Shown: piece after piece, positions 8,860 through 17,493 of the stretch | Position numbering within the stretch: position 1 is the stretch's first letter | Layout of the letters: every line of letters begins with the position of its first letter | Assembly (NCBI GenBank): GCA_003602575.1 | Contig: QQRY01000021.1 | Span: forward strand, 1-59,903 | Reading direction: 5' to 3' | Length of the DNA stretch: 59,903 nt | DNA from: Candidatus Poseidoniales archaeon | GTDB taxonomy: Archaea; Thermoplasmatota; Poseidoniia; Poseidoniales; Poseidoniaceae | Made by a program: the position numbers and the translations under genes | The notes under the pieces: model-generated | The model's input: the letters and a program-made list of their open reading frames with translations, nothing else | Databases searched by the model: none | What the model was told of the DNA's origin: nothing

Positions 8860-9657
8860 ATGGGCAAAGCCGACTTGTTGTCTAAGATTCTACCTGGTGG
8901 ACGAGGTGTTTGGATACCTATCGACCATGGAGTTACGGACTTCCCTGTTGAAGGATTAACAGATGTTGAATCTACCATAAAGTCATTGATCTCTGCTGGA
9001 GTAGATGCTATTATTGCGCACAAAGGCCTTGTTGGACATTATCATAAATTATGTGAAAATACAAATACGAATATGATAGTTCACCTCTCTGCATCGACAA
9101 GACATGGAGGTATAGAATCCTCAAACAAAGTATTGGTGGGTAGTGTTGATGAAGTGCGCAAAAGAGGCGGCATTGGAGTTTCATGTCAAGTCAATTTAGG
9201 AAGTGAGAAGGAGCCTGAAATGATGGAGAGAATGGGTGAAGTCAGTCGTCAAGCATTACTTGAAGGAATTCCTATGTTTGGTATGGTATACGCCAGAGGA
9301 CCTAATCTGAACATCATGGAAGATGATGAAACAAATGGATATTCGCATGCAGCAAGATTGGCATTTGAATTAGGTTGTGATGCTGCAAAGACAGTTTGGA
9401 CCGGAGACAAAGAGAGCTTCACTCAAATCACAAATTCGGCCCCTATACCGCTTCTTGTAGCAGGAGGCCCATCCACTGGTGATAGTCGAGCTATTTTGAC
9501 AATGGTGCGAGATGCAATGGACTCGGGGGCCTCTGGAGTCTGTATGGGGAGGCAAGTTTTTGGCCATCCTCAAGTCGAATCTATTGCCAGAGCAATCGTA
9601 ATGTTAGTGCACCAAGATGCATCTGTGGATGAAGCAATAATGAAATGCTCTTTGTGA
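8860..9657 (+). CDS. aroA': ADH synthase (archaeal shikimate pathway step 1), DhnA-type aldolase
   Basis: A class I aldolase of the DhnA / MJ0400 family. By homology it condenses 6-deoxy-5-ketofructose 1-phosphate with L-aspartate 4-semialdehyde to give 2-amino-3,7-dideoxy-D-threo-hept-6-ulosonate, replacing the DAHP synthase step. Seen: GVWIPIDHGVTDFP near the N terminus, MVYARGPN, the Schiff-base lysine candidate in CDAAKTVWTGD, and the phosphate-binding ends PLLVAGGPS and GASGVCMGRQVFGH. At 265 residues it is normal length. It is followed after 9 bases by DHQ synthase II, which settles the choice between this role and plain fructose-bisphosphate aldolase. A T/A-rich TATA-like stretch lies at 8811-8822. 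Confidence 0.9.
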   Translation: MGKADLLSKILPGGRGVWIPIDHGVTDFPVEGLTDVESTIKSLISAGVDAIIAHKGLVGHYHKLCENTNTNMIVHLSASTRHGGIESSNKVLVGSVDEVRKRGGIGVSCQVNLGSEKEPEMMERMGEVSRQALLEGIPMFGMVYARGPNLNIMEDDETNGYSHAARLAFELGCDAAKTVWTGDKESFTQITNSAPIPLLVAGGPSTGDSRAILTMVRDAMDSGASGVCMGRQVFGHPQVESIARAIVMLVHQDASVDEAIMKCSL

Positions 9658-9666
9658 GGTGCTAAT

Positions 9667-10692
9667 ATGGAAGTTTGGCTAGATTATCGCCATTCGAATA
9701 ATTCCGAATCAATTTATGATTATAAATTCGATAAAATTATTTGTCAAACCCCAATTGAAAAGATGGTGACATTATCTTATTCTGAAAATTCTCTATGTTT
9801 AAAAGAAAAAATAATCGGCACTAAGGTCATGATTTCAGATTTAGATAGTCAAATAAATGCTAAGAAATTTGTTGGAAGCGTATCTTGGATTGTCCTAGAA
9901 TTTGAAGATTGGTCGATGATTCCAATAGAGAATTTAATCGCTGCATCTCAAGGAACCCCTACCAAGATCGCTGCAAAGATTAGAACTCCAGAAGAAGCCC
10001 AAGGCGCAGGGTTTGCATTAGAAACTGGAGTTGATGCATTGATTGTTGAAAACGATAAACATATGATTGATGCCGCATTTATTATCAAATCACAAAGGGG
10101 AGAAAAAGAAGACTTAGAAATAGTAGATACACTAGAATCTGATAGCATCAACATTTCCAATCTTGAGGTAAAATCGATAGAAGAGGGTGGTGTTGGTGAA
10201 AGATACTGTATCGATTTAACATCACTACTTTCGGTTGGAGAAGGTATGTTGATTGGTTCTTCGGCATCTAGTTTAGCTCTGGTGCATGGAGAAACTATAG
10301 ATTCTGAATTTGTCCCTCAAAGACCATTTAGAGTTAATGCTGGCCCTCCACACTCATATGTGATGATGGCAGATAGAACAACAAAATATATCTCTGAACT
10401 AAAATCAAATGATTCCGTACTAATTTCAAACCTAAATGGAGATACAAGAATTGCAAGAATAGGGCGTCTAAAGATAGAAAAAAGGCCTTTTTTAACGATT
10501 TATTGGGATAATCTTTTTCATAAACCGTCTTCTATATTCTTACAACAGGCGGAGACTGTGCGGTTGATTAATGCATCTGGAAAATCAATTTCTGTAACCT
10601 CTTTGAAAGTAGGAGACACAATTATTGGATGGAATGGAGAAGGCTCTAGACATATCGGAGAATCAATTAGTAGCATGGTAGATGAAAGGTGA
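9667..10692 (+). CDS. aroB': 3-dehydroquinate synthase II (archaeal type)
   Basis: An NAD-dependent enzyme that oxidatively deaminates and cyclises ADH to 3-dehydroquinate; unrelated to bacterial AroB. The C-terminal half is diagnostic: GEGMLIGSSASSLALVHGE, FVPQRPFRVNAGPPHSYVMM, then the strand-rich RIARIGRLKIEKRP and LQQAETVRL. The first half is more divergent but keeps the VDALIVEN element. Length of 341 residues is normal. The spacing of 9 bases after the ADH synthase gene, with GAGGTG before its ATG, indicates co-translation. Confidence 0.92.
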   Translation: MEVWLDYRHSNNSESIYDYKFDKIICQTPIEKMVTLSYSENSLCLKEKIIGTKVMISDLDSQINAKKFVGSVSWIVLEFEDWSMIPIENLIAASQGTPTKIAAKIRTPEEAQGAGFALETGVDALIVENDKHMIDAAFIIKSQRGEKEDLEIVDTLESDSINISNLEVKSIEEGGVGERYCIDLTSLLSVGEGMLIGSSASSLALVHGETIDSEFVPQRPFRVNAGPPHSYVMMADRTTKYISELKSNDSVLISNLNGDTRIARIGRLKIEKRPFLTIYWDNLFHKPSSIFLQQAETVRLINASGKSISVTSLKVGDTIIGWNGEGSRHIGESISSMVDER

Positions 10693-10696
10693 TTTG

Positions 10697-11596
10697 ATGG
10701 CAATTATCGGCAGTGGACAAGCTCATGGAGCGTGTAGTTTACTTCATGCTGCCGGAACTGGATACGGTTCAAGTATTGCTTTAGACATACCTGTTGCGGT
10801 TCGTTTATTGGATAAACCAAGTAAAAGAGAACTTAATGATCCAGATGGACTTCTTGATTCCGTGATTAAAATTTGGTTGGCAAATGGATATGAATTACCT
10901 AATGGATTAAAGCAGGAAGATTTATTTTGGGCAGTAGCATCAAAAATCCCTCCAAGACAAGGCTTGAAATCAAGTGCTGCTGTCTCAATCGCTGCACTAA
11001 GAAGTCTATGTGATGCAACTGGGACAGATTTAGAGACACATAGATTAGTCGAGTTAAGTGCTCAATCTCAATTTGATGCGGGGGTTTCTCTAACTGGTTC
11101 AATCGATGATGCTTGGGCATGTGCTACAGAAGGATGGAAGTTGATTGACGTAAATGCTGAATCGATTGAAGATGGAGTCATAATGGAGGGCAGGGGTCCT
11201 GAAAGTGATGATTGGCTAGTACTAATTATTTCCCGAGATGAGCGAATCAAGTCTCCAAAGTTAGAAGATTTCCAACCATATTTTAGTGACTTTCAACAGG
11301 CTTTAAGCGCAATACAAGAAGGAGATTTACTAAATGCAATCACTTGGAATGGTCGCGCTATGAGTGGAGTTTTAGATGATTATGATGGAAGAAGAATTTC
11401 TAACGATGCTTTCGTCAATGGAGCGAGAGCAGCTGGAATTAGTGGCTCGGGTCCAGCAGTGGTAATTCTTTCACCATCTATTACGCCACAAACTATTACT
11501 CGAATGAAGAGGATTCTCAAAGGAAAGGGCAAAGAATCTAACATAATTGAAGCTAAATTCTTAAATTCACAAGGCGAAGATGTAGATTCTGACTGA
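10697..11596 (+). CDS. aroK: Archaeal shikimate kinase (GHMP kinase family)
   Basis: This phosphorylates shikimate at the 3-hydroxyl with ATP but belongs to the GHMP fold rather than the bacterial AroK fold. Seen: an N-terminal GSGQAHGACSLLHAAGTGYG, the ATP-binding PPRQGLKSSAAVSIAAL motif (PxxxGLxSSAA), and the third GHMP motif GARAAGISGSGPAVV. It is 299 residues from the ATG at 10697, which follows the ribosome-binding sequence AAAGGTGATTTG; the upstream gene's TGA lies inside that sequence. Membership in the aromatic operon distinguishes it from homoserine or mevalonate kinases. Confidence 0.92.
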   Translation: MAIIGSGQAHGACSLLHAAGTGYGSSIALDIPVAVRLLDKPSKRELNDPDGLLDSVIKIWLANGYELPNGLKQEDLFWAVASKIPPRQGLKSSAAVSIAALRSLCDATGTDLETHRLVELSAQSQFDAGVSLTGSIDDAWACATEGWKLIDVNAESIEDGVIMEGRGPESDDWLVLIISRDERIKSPKLEDFQPYFSDFQQALSAIQEGDLLNAITWNGRAMSGVLDDYDGRRISNDAFVNGARAAGISGSGPAVVILSPSITPQTITRMKRILKGKGKESNIIEAKFLNSQGEDVDSD

Positions 11597-11642
11597 TTTG
11601 CACAACTTCATCAATGAATAGCGCTTGGGATGTTTGAGTCAC

Positions 11643-12725
11643 ATGCAGATGACATTGGGTCAGCACCTACAATTGACTCTGTTTGGAACTAGTCACGGAC
11701 CTCTCGTGGGCGCTTATCTCCAAGGCGTCCCTAAGGGAATCGTCATCGACAGAAATAAAATTCAACAAGCGATGGATATGAGGAAACCTGGAGGAAAATT
11801 TGCCAGTAAAAGAAAGGAACCTGATAATGTTGAATTATTATCTGGAATCATAGACGAATGTACAAATGGAGAAAAAATTGAGATTTCAATAAAAAATAAA
11901 GATGCTCGTTCTTCTGACTATTCATTTATTCCTAACCACCCTAGACCTGGCCACCAAGATATGGTCATGCTAAAGAGAACTGATGGTAAAGCAGACCTTA
12001 GAGGGGGCGGTACATCCAGTGCTAGATTAACTGCTCCAATTGTAGCAGCAGCAGCAATAATCGATCCTATCTTGGAAAAATTAGGTATTGGTATGGAAGC
12101 CCATGTTAGCGCTATTGGAAATATTGAGTCTAGGCCGATTAATGAATGTCCACCAAAATGGGAAAACGATAGCTGTCTTCAAATCCGATGTCGTGACCCT
12201 GAAGTCGCTGACTCTATGATTGAATTAATTCACAGTCAAAGAAAGAATTTAGATTCGATTGGTAGTAGAGTCGAACTTTGTATATCTGGACTACCTTTGG
12301 GCCTAGGCGAACCATGGTTTGATGGAATCGAACCTGCATTATCTAGGGCAATGATGTCAATTCCAGCCGCAAGAGGAGTATCATTTGGACACGGTTTTGA
12401 GGTTGTAAAAATGAGTGGTAGTGAACACAATAGCGCATGGGGAGGGACAAATAATAATCCACACTTGGAAGGCGAAAAGCCAGATGGTGCACTAGCCGGT
12501 CTTGCCACTGGATCTGATTTATTATGTTCTGTTGCATTTAAGCCCCCATCGAGCATAGCAAAAGCGCAATTAACACTGAATCTAGAAACTAATGAAAAAG
12601 AAAGTCTTGTTGTTAAAGGCCGCCATGACCCCGTTTTAGGTCCTAGGGCTGTTTCTGTTGTTGAGGCGATGGCCAAATTGATAATTTGTGATTTACTAAT
12701 TAGAGGGGGGTTTGTCAATGAATAA
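11643..12725 (+). CDS. aroC: Chorismate synthase
   Basis: Catalyses the FMN-dependent elimination of phosphate from EPSP to chorismate, the branch point to Phe, Tyr and Trp. Conserved segments visible in order are LTLFGTSHGPLVGAYLQG, RKPGGKFASKRKEPD, RPGHQDM, RGGGTSSARLTA, PAARGVSFGHGF and the C-terminal RHDPVLGPRAVSVVEAMA. Length of about 360 residues is normal. Start choice is uncertain: ATGs at 11643 and 11649 are both plausible, and a TTG at 11625 would add six residues. Its 3' end overlaps the aspartokinase start by 8 bases. Confidence 0.93.
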   Translation: MQMTLGQHLQLTLFGTSHGPLVGAYLQGVPKGIVIDRNKIQQAMDMRKPGGKFASKRKEPDNVELLSGIIDECTNGEKIEISIKNKDARSSDYSFIPNHPRPGHQDMVMLKRTDGKADLRGGGTSSARLTAPIVAAAAIIDPILEKLGIGMEAHVSAIGNIESRPINECPPKWENDSCLQIRCRDPEVADSMIELIHSQRKNLDSIGSRVELCISGLPLGLGEPWFDGIEPALSRAMMSIPAARGVSFGHGFEVVKMSGSEHNSAWGGTNNNPHLEGEKPDGALAGLATGSDLLCSVAFKPPSSIAKAQLTLNLETNEKESLVVKGRHDPVLGPRAVSVVEAMAKLIICDLLIRGGFVNE

Positions 12726-14043
12726 TTCCACCATAGTTCACAAATTTGGAGGCTCATGTCTAAGGGATAATGCTGACTTAGAGCAAATATCTAACATAAT
12801 TAGGAACTTTCCCGGAAATCCTGTAATTGTAGTATCTGCATTATGGGGTACAACTGATCGATTAATGCGAGCATCAAATGAACCAAAATATGCTACAAGA
12901 CTTGTTGATGACTTGAGAAGACAACATATCCGATTTGCACCTAATATCATTGACTCTGAGTTTGGTGAAATGTTTGAATCTGTACTAAACGGTATAGAAA
13001 AATCACTTTCTGAGATCTCAAAAAAACTAGACCAACATTATCACACAAATACTCTACTAGCTGCAGGAGAAAGGCTATCTGCACTGGTAGTTTCATATCA
13101 CTTGAGGCAATCTGGAATTGATGCCCATCCAGTTGGTTCAGAAGACATTGGACTTCATCTAGATGGAATAGGACATGCACAATCGGTCGATATTGAATAC
13201 TCTAGTAAAAACCTAGATTATCAATCTCTTAGTGGGATACCGGTAATAACTGGATGGTTTGGGGAAGGTAAAGATGGAGAAATCGCTCTACTTAGTCGAG
13301 GTGGTAGTGATCACTCAGCAACTGCAATTGCAAGATTATTAGATTCTCAAAAAGTCATACTATGGAAAGATATTGAAGGGGTTTTAGCAATTAATCCAAG
13401 ATGGGGAATTGAAACAAAGGCGATTTCTTATCTTGGTTATGAAGAGGCAAAAGAGCTGACTAGAATGGATGCTCCAATCATTCATCCCTCAACAATGGAA
13501 CCAATTCAAGAACTTGGAATTCCAATTGAAATCCGTCATCTATATCAAAATGAAAGTGGCTATGCGCCGACTACTATTGGGCCTGATATTGTTCAAGGAA
13601 ACGAGATTAAGGCTATTGGATGTTTGAGAAGCGTTTCGAGAATAGAAATTAAGACTGATAAAGTTGTAGATTCTAGTAAGGTTTTGGGAGAATTACTAAT
13701 TCTTCTAAATAATCATAATATTACCTGCTGGTCATTGAATTATTTACCTGGGAAGATTGATATTGTCATTTCACAGAATGATTTCAATGCAGCTGAAGCC
13801 ATCATTTCCTCCATGTTTTCAAACATTGATGTTGATGATTTCCCGGCGTTAATATCATTGATAGGGAATTTAAAACTAGAAAAATTCAAGTCTCAACTAG
13901 ATTCAGTAGAATCTTTAGAAAAATACGTTTCTATTCTATCACAAACCCCTCGTTCTATACAATTACTATGTGTTAACGAAAACATATCGCAAGTACTAGG
14001 ACAACTATCAAAACTAGTTGAATCAAGAAAGATAAGATTATGA
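12718..14043 (+). CDS. lysC: Aspartokinase
   Basis: Phosphorylates L-aspartate to aspartyl phosphate, the first step towards aspartate semialdehyde. Seen: IVHKFGGSCLRDN at the N terminus, SALWGTTDRLM, LAAGERLSALVVS, the ITGWFGEGKDGEIALLSRGGSDHSA region, and LWKDIEGVLAINPR. The C-terminal third holds regulatory-looking ACT-type segments (about 305-435) that are more divergent than usual. The ATG at 12718 lies inside the end of aroC and is preceded by a run of six G at 12705-12710. Aspartate semialdehyde is a substrate of the archaeal ADH synthase encoded first in the same operon, so its place here is functionally coherent. Confidence 0.9.
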   Translation: MNNSTIVHKFGGSCLRDNADLEQISNIIRNFPGNPVIVVSALWGTTDRLMRASNEPKYATRLVDDLRRQHIRFAPNIIDSEFGEMFESVLNGIEKSLSEISKKLDQHYHTNTLLAAGERLSALVVSYHLRQSGIDAHPVGSEDIGLHLDGIGHAQSVDIEYSSKNLDYQSLSGIPVITGWFGEGKDGEIALLSRGGSDHSATAIARLLDSQKVILWKDIEGVLAINPRWGIETKAISYLGYEEAKELTRMDAPIIHPSTMEPIQELGIPIEIRHLYQNESGYAPTTIGPDIVQGNEIKAIGCLRSVSRIEIKTDKVVDSSKVLGELLILLNNHNITCWSLNYLPGKIDIVISQNDFNAAEAIISSMFSNIDVDDFPALISLIGNLKLEKFKSQLDSVESLEKYVSILSQTPRSIQLLCVNENISQVLGQLSKLVESRKIRL

Positions 14044-14044
14044 T

Positions 14045-14968
14045 CTAATCTGCTCTCTTTTCACGGAATCTTTGAAGGTGGTTTGGAAGATTTAATGCAA
14101 ATAGTCCGCCTACAACACAGAATACAAAGAATGTACCCAAAGCAACACCATAGACCGAAATAAGTTCTACTGACTCTTCCATTCTTAAGGCTGTATCAGA
14201 TGAGAAAATACCTACAATTAGTGGTAGTATTGTATTTGCTGAAAGTACTATAATTGCTAGTATTCCAGCAACAATTGGATTGATTATTAATGAACGGTGA
14301 TACTTACCAACTATTTTCTTAGGATTCATTACGTATACTTCATTGGTCCTAATACTTGTATCAAGCATAGAATATCTAATTACACCATTTGCCAATTCAA
14401 AGTACATTACCAATAATACAGCATAAACTACAACCAATATATTGAGCATGGTAGCGCTATCTTGTAATCCAAATGGATCACTAGCCAAGGAAACCTTTGA
14501 TGCTGCAAATCTTAGAATTGCTAATATGAATAATAAATTACTGACAAGTGTATATCTCCCATCTCTTTGGAATGTTCCCCAAAAACCTGTTCCTGCTGCA
14601 ACTGAAATAATTAAAATTTGCATAATGAATGCAATGGCAAGGTTTCCTGTAACCATAAACCAAATTGTACCTTCTGGAGGAGAAACCATGTATGTCATTA
14701 ACGAAAGTGCGACTAGAACACCATAAACTGCTAATTGTAGATTCTGCACCATTCTATCTGGTGCGAGGAATTTCATTTTAGTGACTAATGGTCCGCCCAG
14801 TAAACTTTCAACAAAACTAGGAATTTCTACCTTAGGTATTGCGTCTTTTGGAATATCTGTTCCTCCACCTGCTTGGCCAGCAAGTTTCTTTCTTGATGGC
14901 GCAGATGAACGAACTGTCTTCCCGTCGTAAAGGTGTTTTGTATCTCCGGATGGCCTATTCATAGTCAT
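14045..14968 (-). CDS. Polytopic membrane protein of the MoxR-DUF58 operon
   Basis: I do not recognise the family. The 307-residue protein has about 80 polar, Gly/Ser/Lys-rich cytoplasmic residues at the N terminus and then about six hydrophobic helices in pairs, the last followed by a short basic end (FREKRAD). It is the last gene of the DUF4350-MoxR-DUF58 series, 11 bases after DUF58, preceded by the ribosome-binding sequence GAGGTGAT. An out-of-frame ATG at 14972 and an in-frame ATG at 14962 are nearby, so the start could shift by two residues. In other genomes this position often holds a transmembrane partner of the MoxR system. Confidence 0.6.
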   Translation of the reverse strand: MTMNRPSGDTKHLYDGKTVRSSAPSRKKLAGQAGGGTDIPKDAIPKVEIPSFVESLLGGPLVTKMKFLAPDRMVQNLQLAVYGVLVALSLMTYMVSPPEGTIWFMVTGNLAIAFIMQILIISVAAGTGFWGTFQRDGRYTLVSNLLFILAILRFAASKVSLASDPFGLQDSATMLNILVVVYAVLLVMYFELANGVIRYSMLDTSIRTNEVYVMNPKKIVGKYHRSLIINPIVAGILAIIVLSANTILPLIVGIFSSDTALRMEESVELISVYGVALGTFFVFCVVGGLFALNLPNHLQRFREKRAD

Positions 14969-14979
14969 ACATAATCACC

Positions 14980-16293
14980 TCAAAATCCTCTTGCTCCTGC
15001 AAGGGCTGTAGATAGAAGCATATCAGGTTCCCAATCCATGATGTTTACTCCAAGACCTCGGAGTTCACCAATCAAAACATCTCTTTCAGTTTTCATTACT
15101 TCATATCCAGTTCTATCGATTCTCTTGGCGTCAAATTCAAATTCCAATGAAGATGGTGAAAGAACTGTTACGTCAAAGTTTCTTGCTCTAAAGTCTCTCA
15201 GAGCATTTACAATAGTAGGATCATCTTCAAGATTGGATAAGAATATTATCGGACTACCTTTATTGATGTGTGGAAGAATCCTATTTACTACAACTTGAAG
15301 TGGTATATTTCCTCTAGCCACTGCTCCGGCTAACTTGGTCAAAATAACATATAACTGCTTCTTTCCAGTATCTCTGTCAACACTCACAACTTCATCACCA
15401 TAAACTACAACTCCTACGGAGTCGCGGCGACCTAGGAAAAACTTAGCCAGTGAGGCAGCTGCTCTAGTTGAGTAAACCAATGCATTTCTAGAAACAGGAC
15501 CAGTTTCAGCAACTGCTCTTGAATCTACAATAATTATTACATCAGAAACTGCGTCTCTCTCTCTTTCATTTACCATTAGTTTACCGGATCTAGCATAAGC
15601 AGCCCAGTTGATTGCTCTAAAAGAGTCGCCATCAAAATACTCCCTAAGAGAATAAAATTCCGAACCTGGACCGGGTTGACGGATGTTAACCGCACCGGTA
15701 AAGATCTTAGGAACTCTTGACTTGACAAAGGTTTCTTTCAAATCTTCCATCTTAGGGAAAACAAGGAAATCGTCGTAGACATGCATTTCTTTTTCCTTGT
15801 GAAATAAACCGAATGGGTCTTGAATTCTAACAGCAACAGGACCTATACTGTAAAATCCTCTAAGAGGACATTCTAATGTATATTCAATGAATGTCTCTCT
15901 TCTAGGTCCAAGTTCCATCAAAATATAGTTCGAACCTTCTTTGATTCTCATAACTTCTGGAACTCTGTCTTTAACTTCTAAGATTTTAGGTAATGGAGAT
16001 TCGTTCTGCATTCTCAATGTGACATTGAGTTCACCGTCTTCAAACAGCCTAGCACTGGATAGTTTTCTCATGGCTGAAACACTGCTCAATGCAAGTCCTT
16101 CTTCACCACTCCATTCTTCAGCACGACGACCAGATGATGCTACATCAGCATGACCGCCAAATAGCGCAGCCCATGTTAAGAATACGAATACAACTACTGC
16201 AATTGTTACCAATTGTTCGTTACGTAGAGTAAGCCCAAGCAAATACATTGCCACGGCTAAACTACCCAACATCGCTGATTTACGACTCCACAT
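14980..16293 (-). CDS. DUF58 family protein, membrane-anchored
   Basis: Two N-terminal membrane helices (about residues 8-44) are followed by a beta-rich region and then the DUF58 core at about 195-320. The core has GPGSEFYSLREYFDGDSFRAINW followed by ARSGKLMVNERE, the family signature, then a von Willebrand A-like stretch (VIIIVDSRAV, SVGVVVYGD). Such proteins are usually partners of MoxR ATPases in chaperone-like metal-insertion or assembly systems. Length of 437 residues is typical. It sits 24 bases after moxR with AGGAG upstream of its ATG. Confidence 0.88.
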   Translation of the reverse strand: MWSRKSAMLGSLAVAMYLLGLTLRNEQLVTIAVVVFVFLTWAALFGGHADVASSGRRAEEWSGEEGLALSSVSAMRKLSSARLFEDGELNVTLRMQNESPLPKILEVKDRVPEVMRIKEGSNYILMELGPRRETFIEYTLECPLRGFYSIGPVAVRIQDPFGLFHKEKEMHVYDDFLVFPKMEDLKETFVKSRVPKIFTGAVNIRQPGPGSEFYSLREYFDGDSFRAINWAAYARSGKLMVNERERDAVSDVIIIVDSRAVAETGPVSRNALVYSTRAAASLAKFFLGRRDSVGVVVYGDEVVSVDRDTGKKQLYVILTKLAGAVARGNIPLQVVVNRILPHINKGSPIIFLSNLEDDPTIVNALRDFRARNFDVTVLSPSSLEFEFDAKRIDRTGYEVMKTERDVLIGELRGLGVNIMDWEPDMLLSTALAGARGF

Positions 16294-16317
16294 AGGCTAA
16301 AACTCCTGAAATTAATT

Positions 16318-17472
16318 TCAAACTGTTGGAACTGGTACTTCACGGAGAATTGTTTGAATTACTTCTCCTTGTTCTAATCCCTTGATTTGATGTTCTGGCT
16401 TCAGAATGATTCTGTGAGCTAATGCTAATTCTGCAATTTGCTTGACATCATCAGGTGTGACGAAATCACGGCCTCTAAGAGCTGCTGCTGCACGAGCTGT
16501 CTTTAGTAGAGCTTGTGAACCACGAGGAGAAGAACCGACTAGAACTCGAGGATCTTCTCTTGTCCTAGATACTACTTCTACCATGTACATTCTAATTGCT
16601 GGATCAACATATACATCTTCACAGGCTTGTTGCATTGCAATAACTCTCTGTGGGTCAGTAATAACATCGACATCGACAGCGTCTTTTCCACGAGAAATAC
16701 GACGGGATAGAATCTCATCTTCATCTGCTCTGTCCGGATATCCTACAGACATCTTGAACATAAATCGGTCAAGTTGCGCTTCAGGAAGTGGATAAGTACC
16801 TTCTTGCTCGACAGGATTTTGTGTTGCCATAACAATAAATGGTGCTGGTAATTTATGTGTAACAGTACCAATTGTAACTTGCTTCTCTTGCATAGCCTCA
16901 AGCAAAGCCGCTTGAGTCTTTGGCGGAGCACGGTTTATCTCGTCAGCTAGAAGTAGGTTACAGAACAGAGGTCCTGGCTTGAAAGTAAATTCTCCTTTCT
17001 TAGCATCATAGATGTTTGTACCTGTGATATCAGCCGGTAGCAAGTCAGGCGTAAATTGTACACGCTTGAAATCACAACCGAGTGCATCGGCAAAGGTGTT
17101 GGTCATCAGAGTCTTAGCCAATCCCGGATAATCTTCGAACAGAAGATTACCACCGGAAAGGATGTTAATCAACACGTTTTCAATAACGTGAACCTTACCG
17201 ATAATTACCTTTTGGACTTCGGCGCTAATTGCTTGAGCAATAGCTCCTACGGCCGAAAGACGTTCTCGGACTTCAGGTGTACTCTGGTGCTTCGGCTGGG
17301 CCGGAGCGGCCGGTGCTACAGGTGCTGCTGGCATTGGTGCTGCAGGTGCAGCAGGCATTGGTGCTGCTGGCATTGGTGCTGCTGGCATTGGTGCTGCTGG
17401 TGCTGCTGGCATTGGTGGTGCTGGCATTCCTGGTTGCGCTGGCGCGGGCTGGGGTGGGGGGGCTGGTTGCAT
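16318..17472 (-). CDS. MoxR-type AAA+ ATPase with Pro/Ala-rich N-terminal tail
   Basis: After a 60-residue low-complexity head made of repeated PMPAAP units comes a normal MoxR ATPase. Walker A is the family variant ending PGLAKT (about 115-121), Walker B is LLLADEINRAPPKTQ (173-187), sensor 1 is ATQNPVEQEGTYPLPEAQLDRFMF (216-239, split here by PE) and the C-terminal lid follows. MoxR proteins remodel partners during assembly of enzyme complexes or membrane proteins, and the DUF58 gene downstream is the standard partner. AGGAGGAAAAAG precedes the ATG, supporting a start that includes the repeat head. The head is unusual for the family and probably forms a flexible tether. Confidence 0.9.
   Translation of the reverse strand: MQPAPPPQPAPAQPGMPAPPMPAAPAAPMPAAPMPAAPMPAAPAAPMPAAPVAPAAPAQPKHQSTPEVRERLSAVGAIAQAISAEVQKVIIGKVHVIENVLINILSGGNLLFEDYPGLAKTLMTNTFADALGCDFKRVQFTPDLLPADITGTNIYDAKKGEFTFKPGPLFCNLLLADEINRAPPKTQAALLEAMQEKQVTIGTVTHKLPAPFIVMATQNPVEQEGTYPLPEAQLDRFMFKMSVGYPDRADEDEILSRRISRGKDAVDVDVITDPQRVIAMQQACEDVYVDPAIRMYMVEVVSRTREDPRVLVGSSPRGSQALLKTARAAAALRGRDFVTPDDVKQIAELALAHRIILKPEHQIKGLEQGEVIQTILREVPVPTV
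17322..17430. repeat. Imperfect 15-bp tandem repeats encoding PMPAAP units
   Basis: Within the 5' end of the moxR gene the plus strand repeats variants of GGCATTGGTGCTGCT, with insertions of extra GGTGCTGCT units. The repeat keeps the reading frame (a multiple of three) and encodes Pro-Met-Pro-Ala-Ala steps. Copy number could vary between strains by slippage without breaking the gene. Confidence 0.8.
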
Positions 17473-17493
17473 GTCTTTTTCCTCCTATTTTTT

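Noticed and set aside
12236..12757. 173-residue minus-strand frame
   Set aside because: Lies fully against aroC and the aspartokinase start, which have strong conserved motifs.
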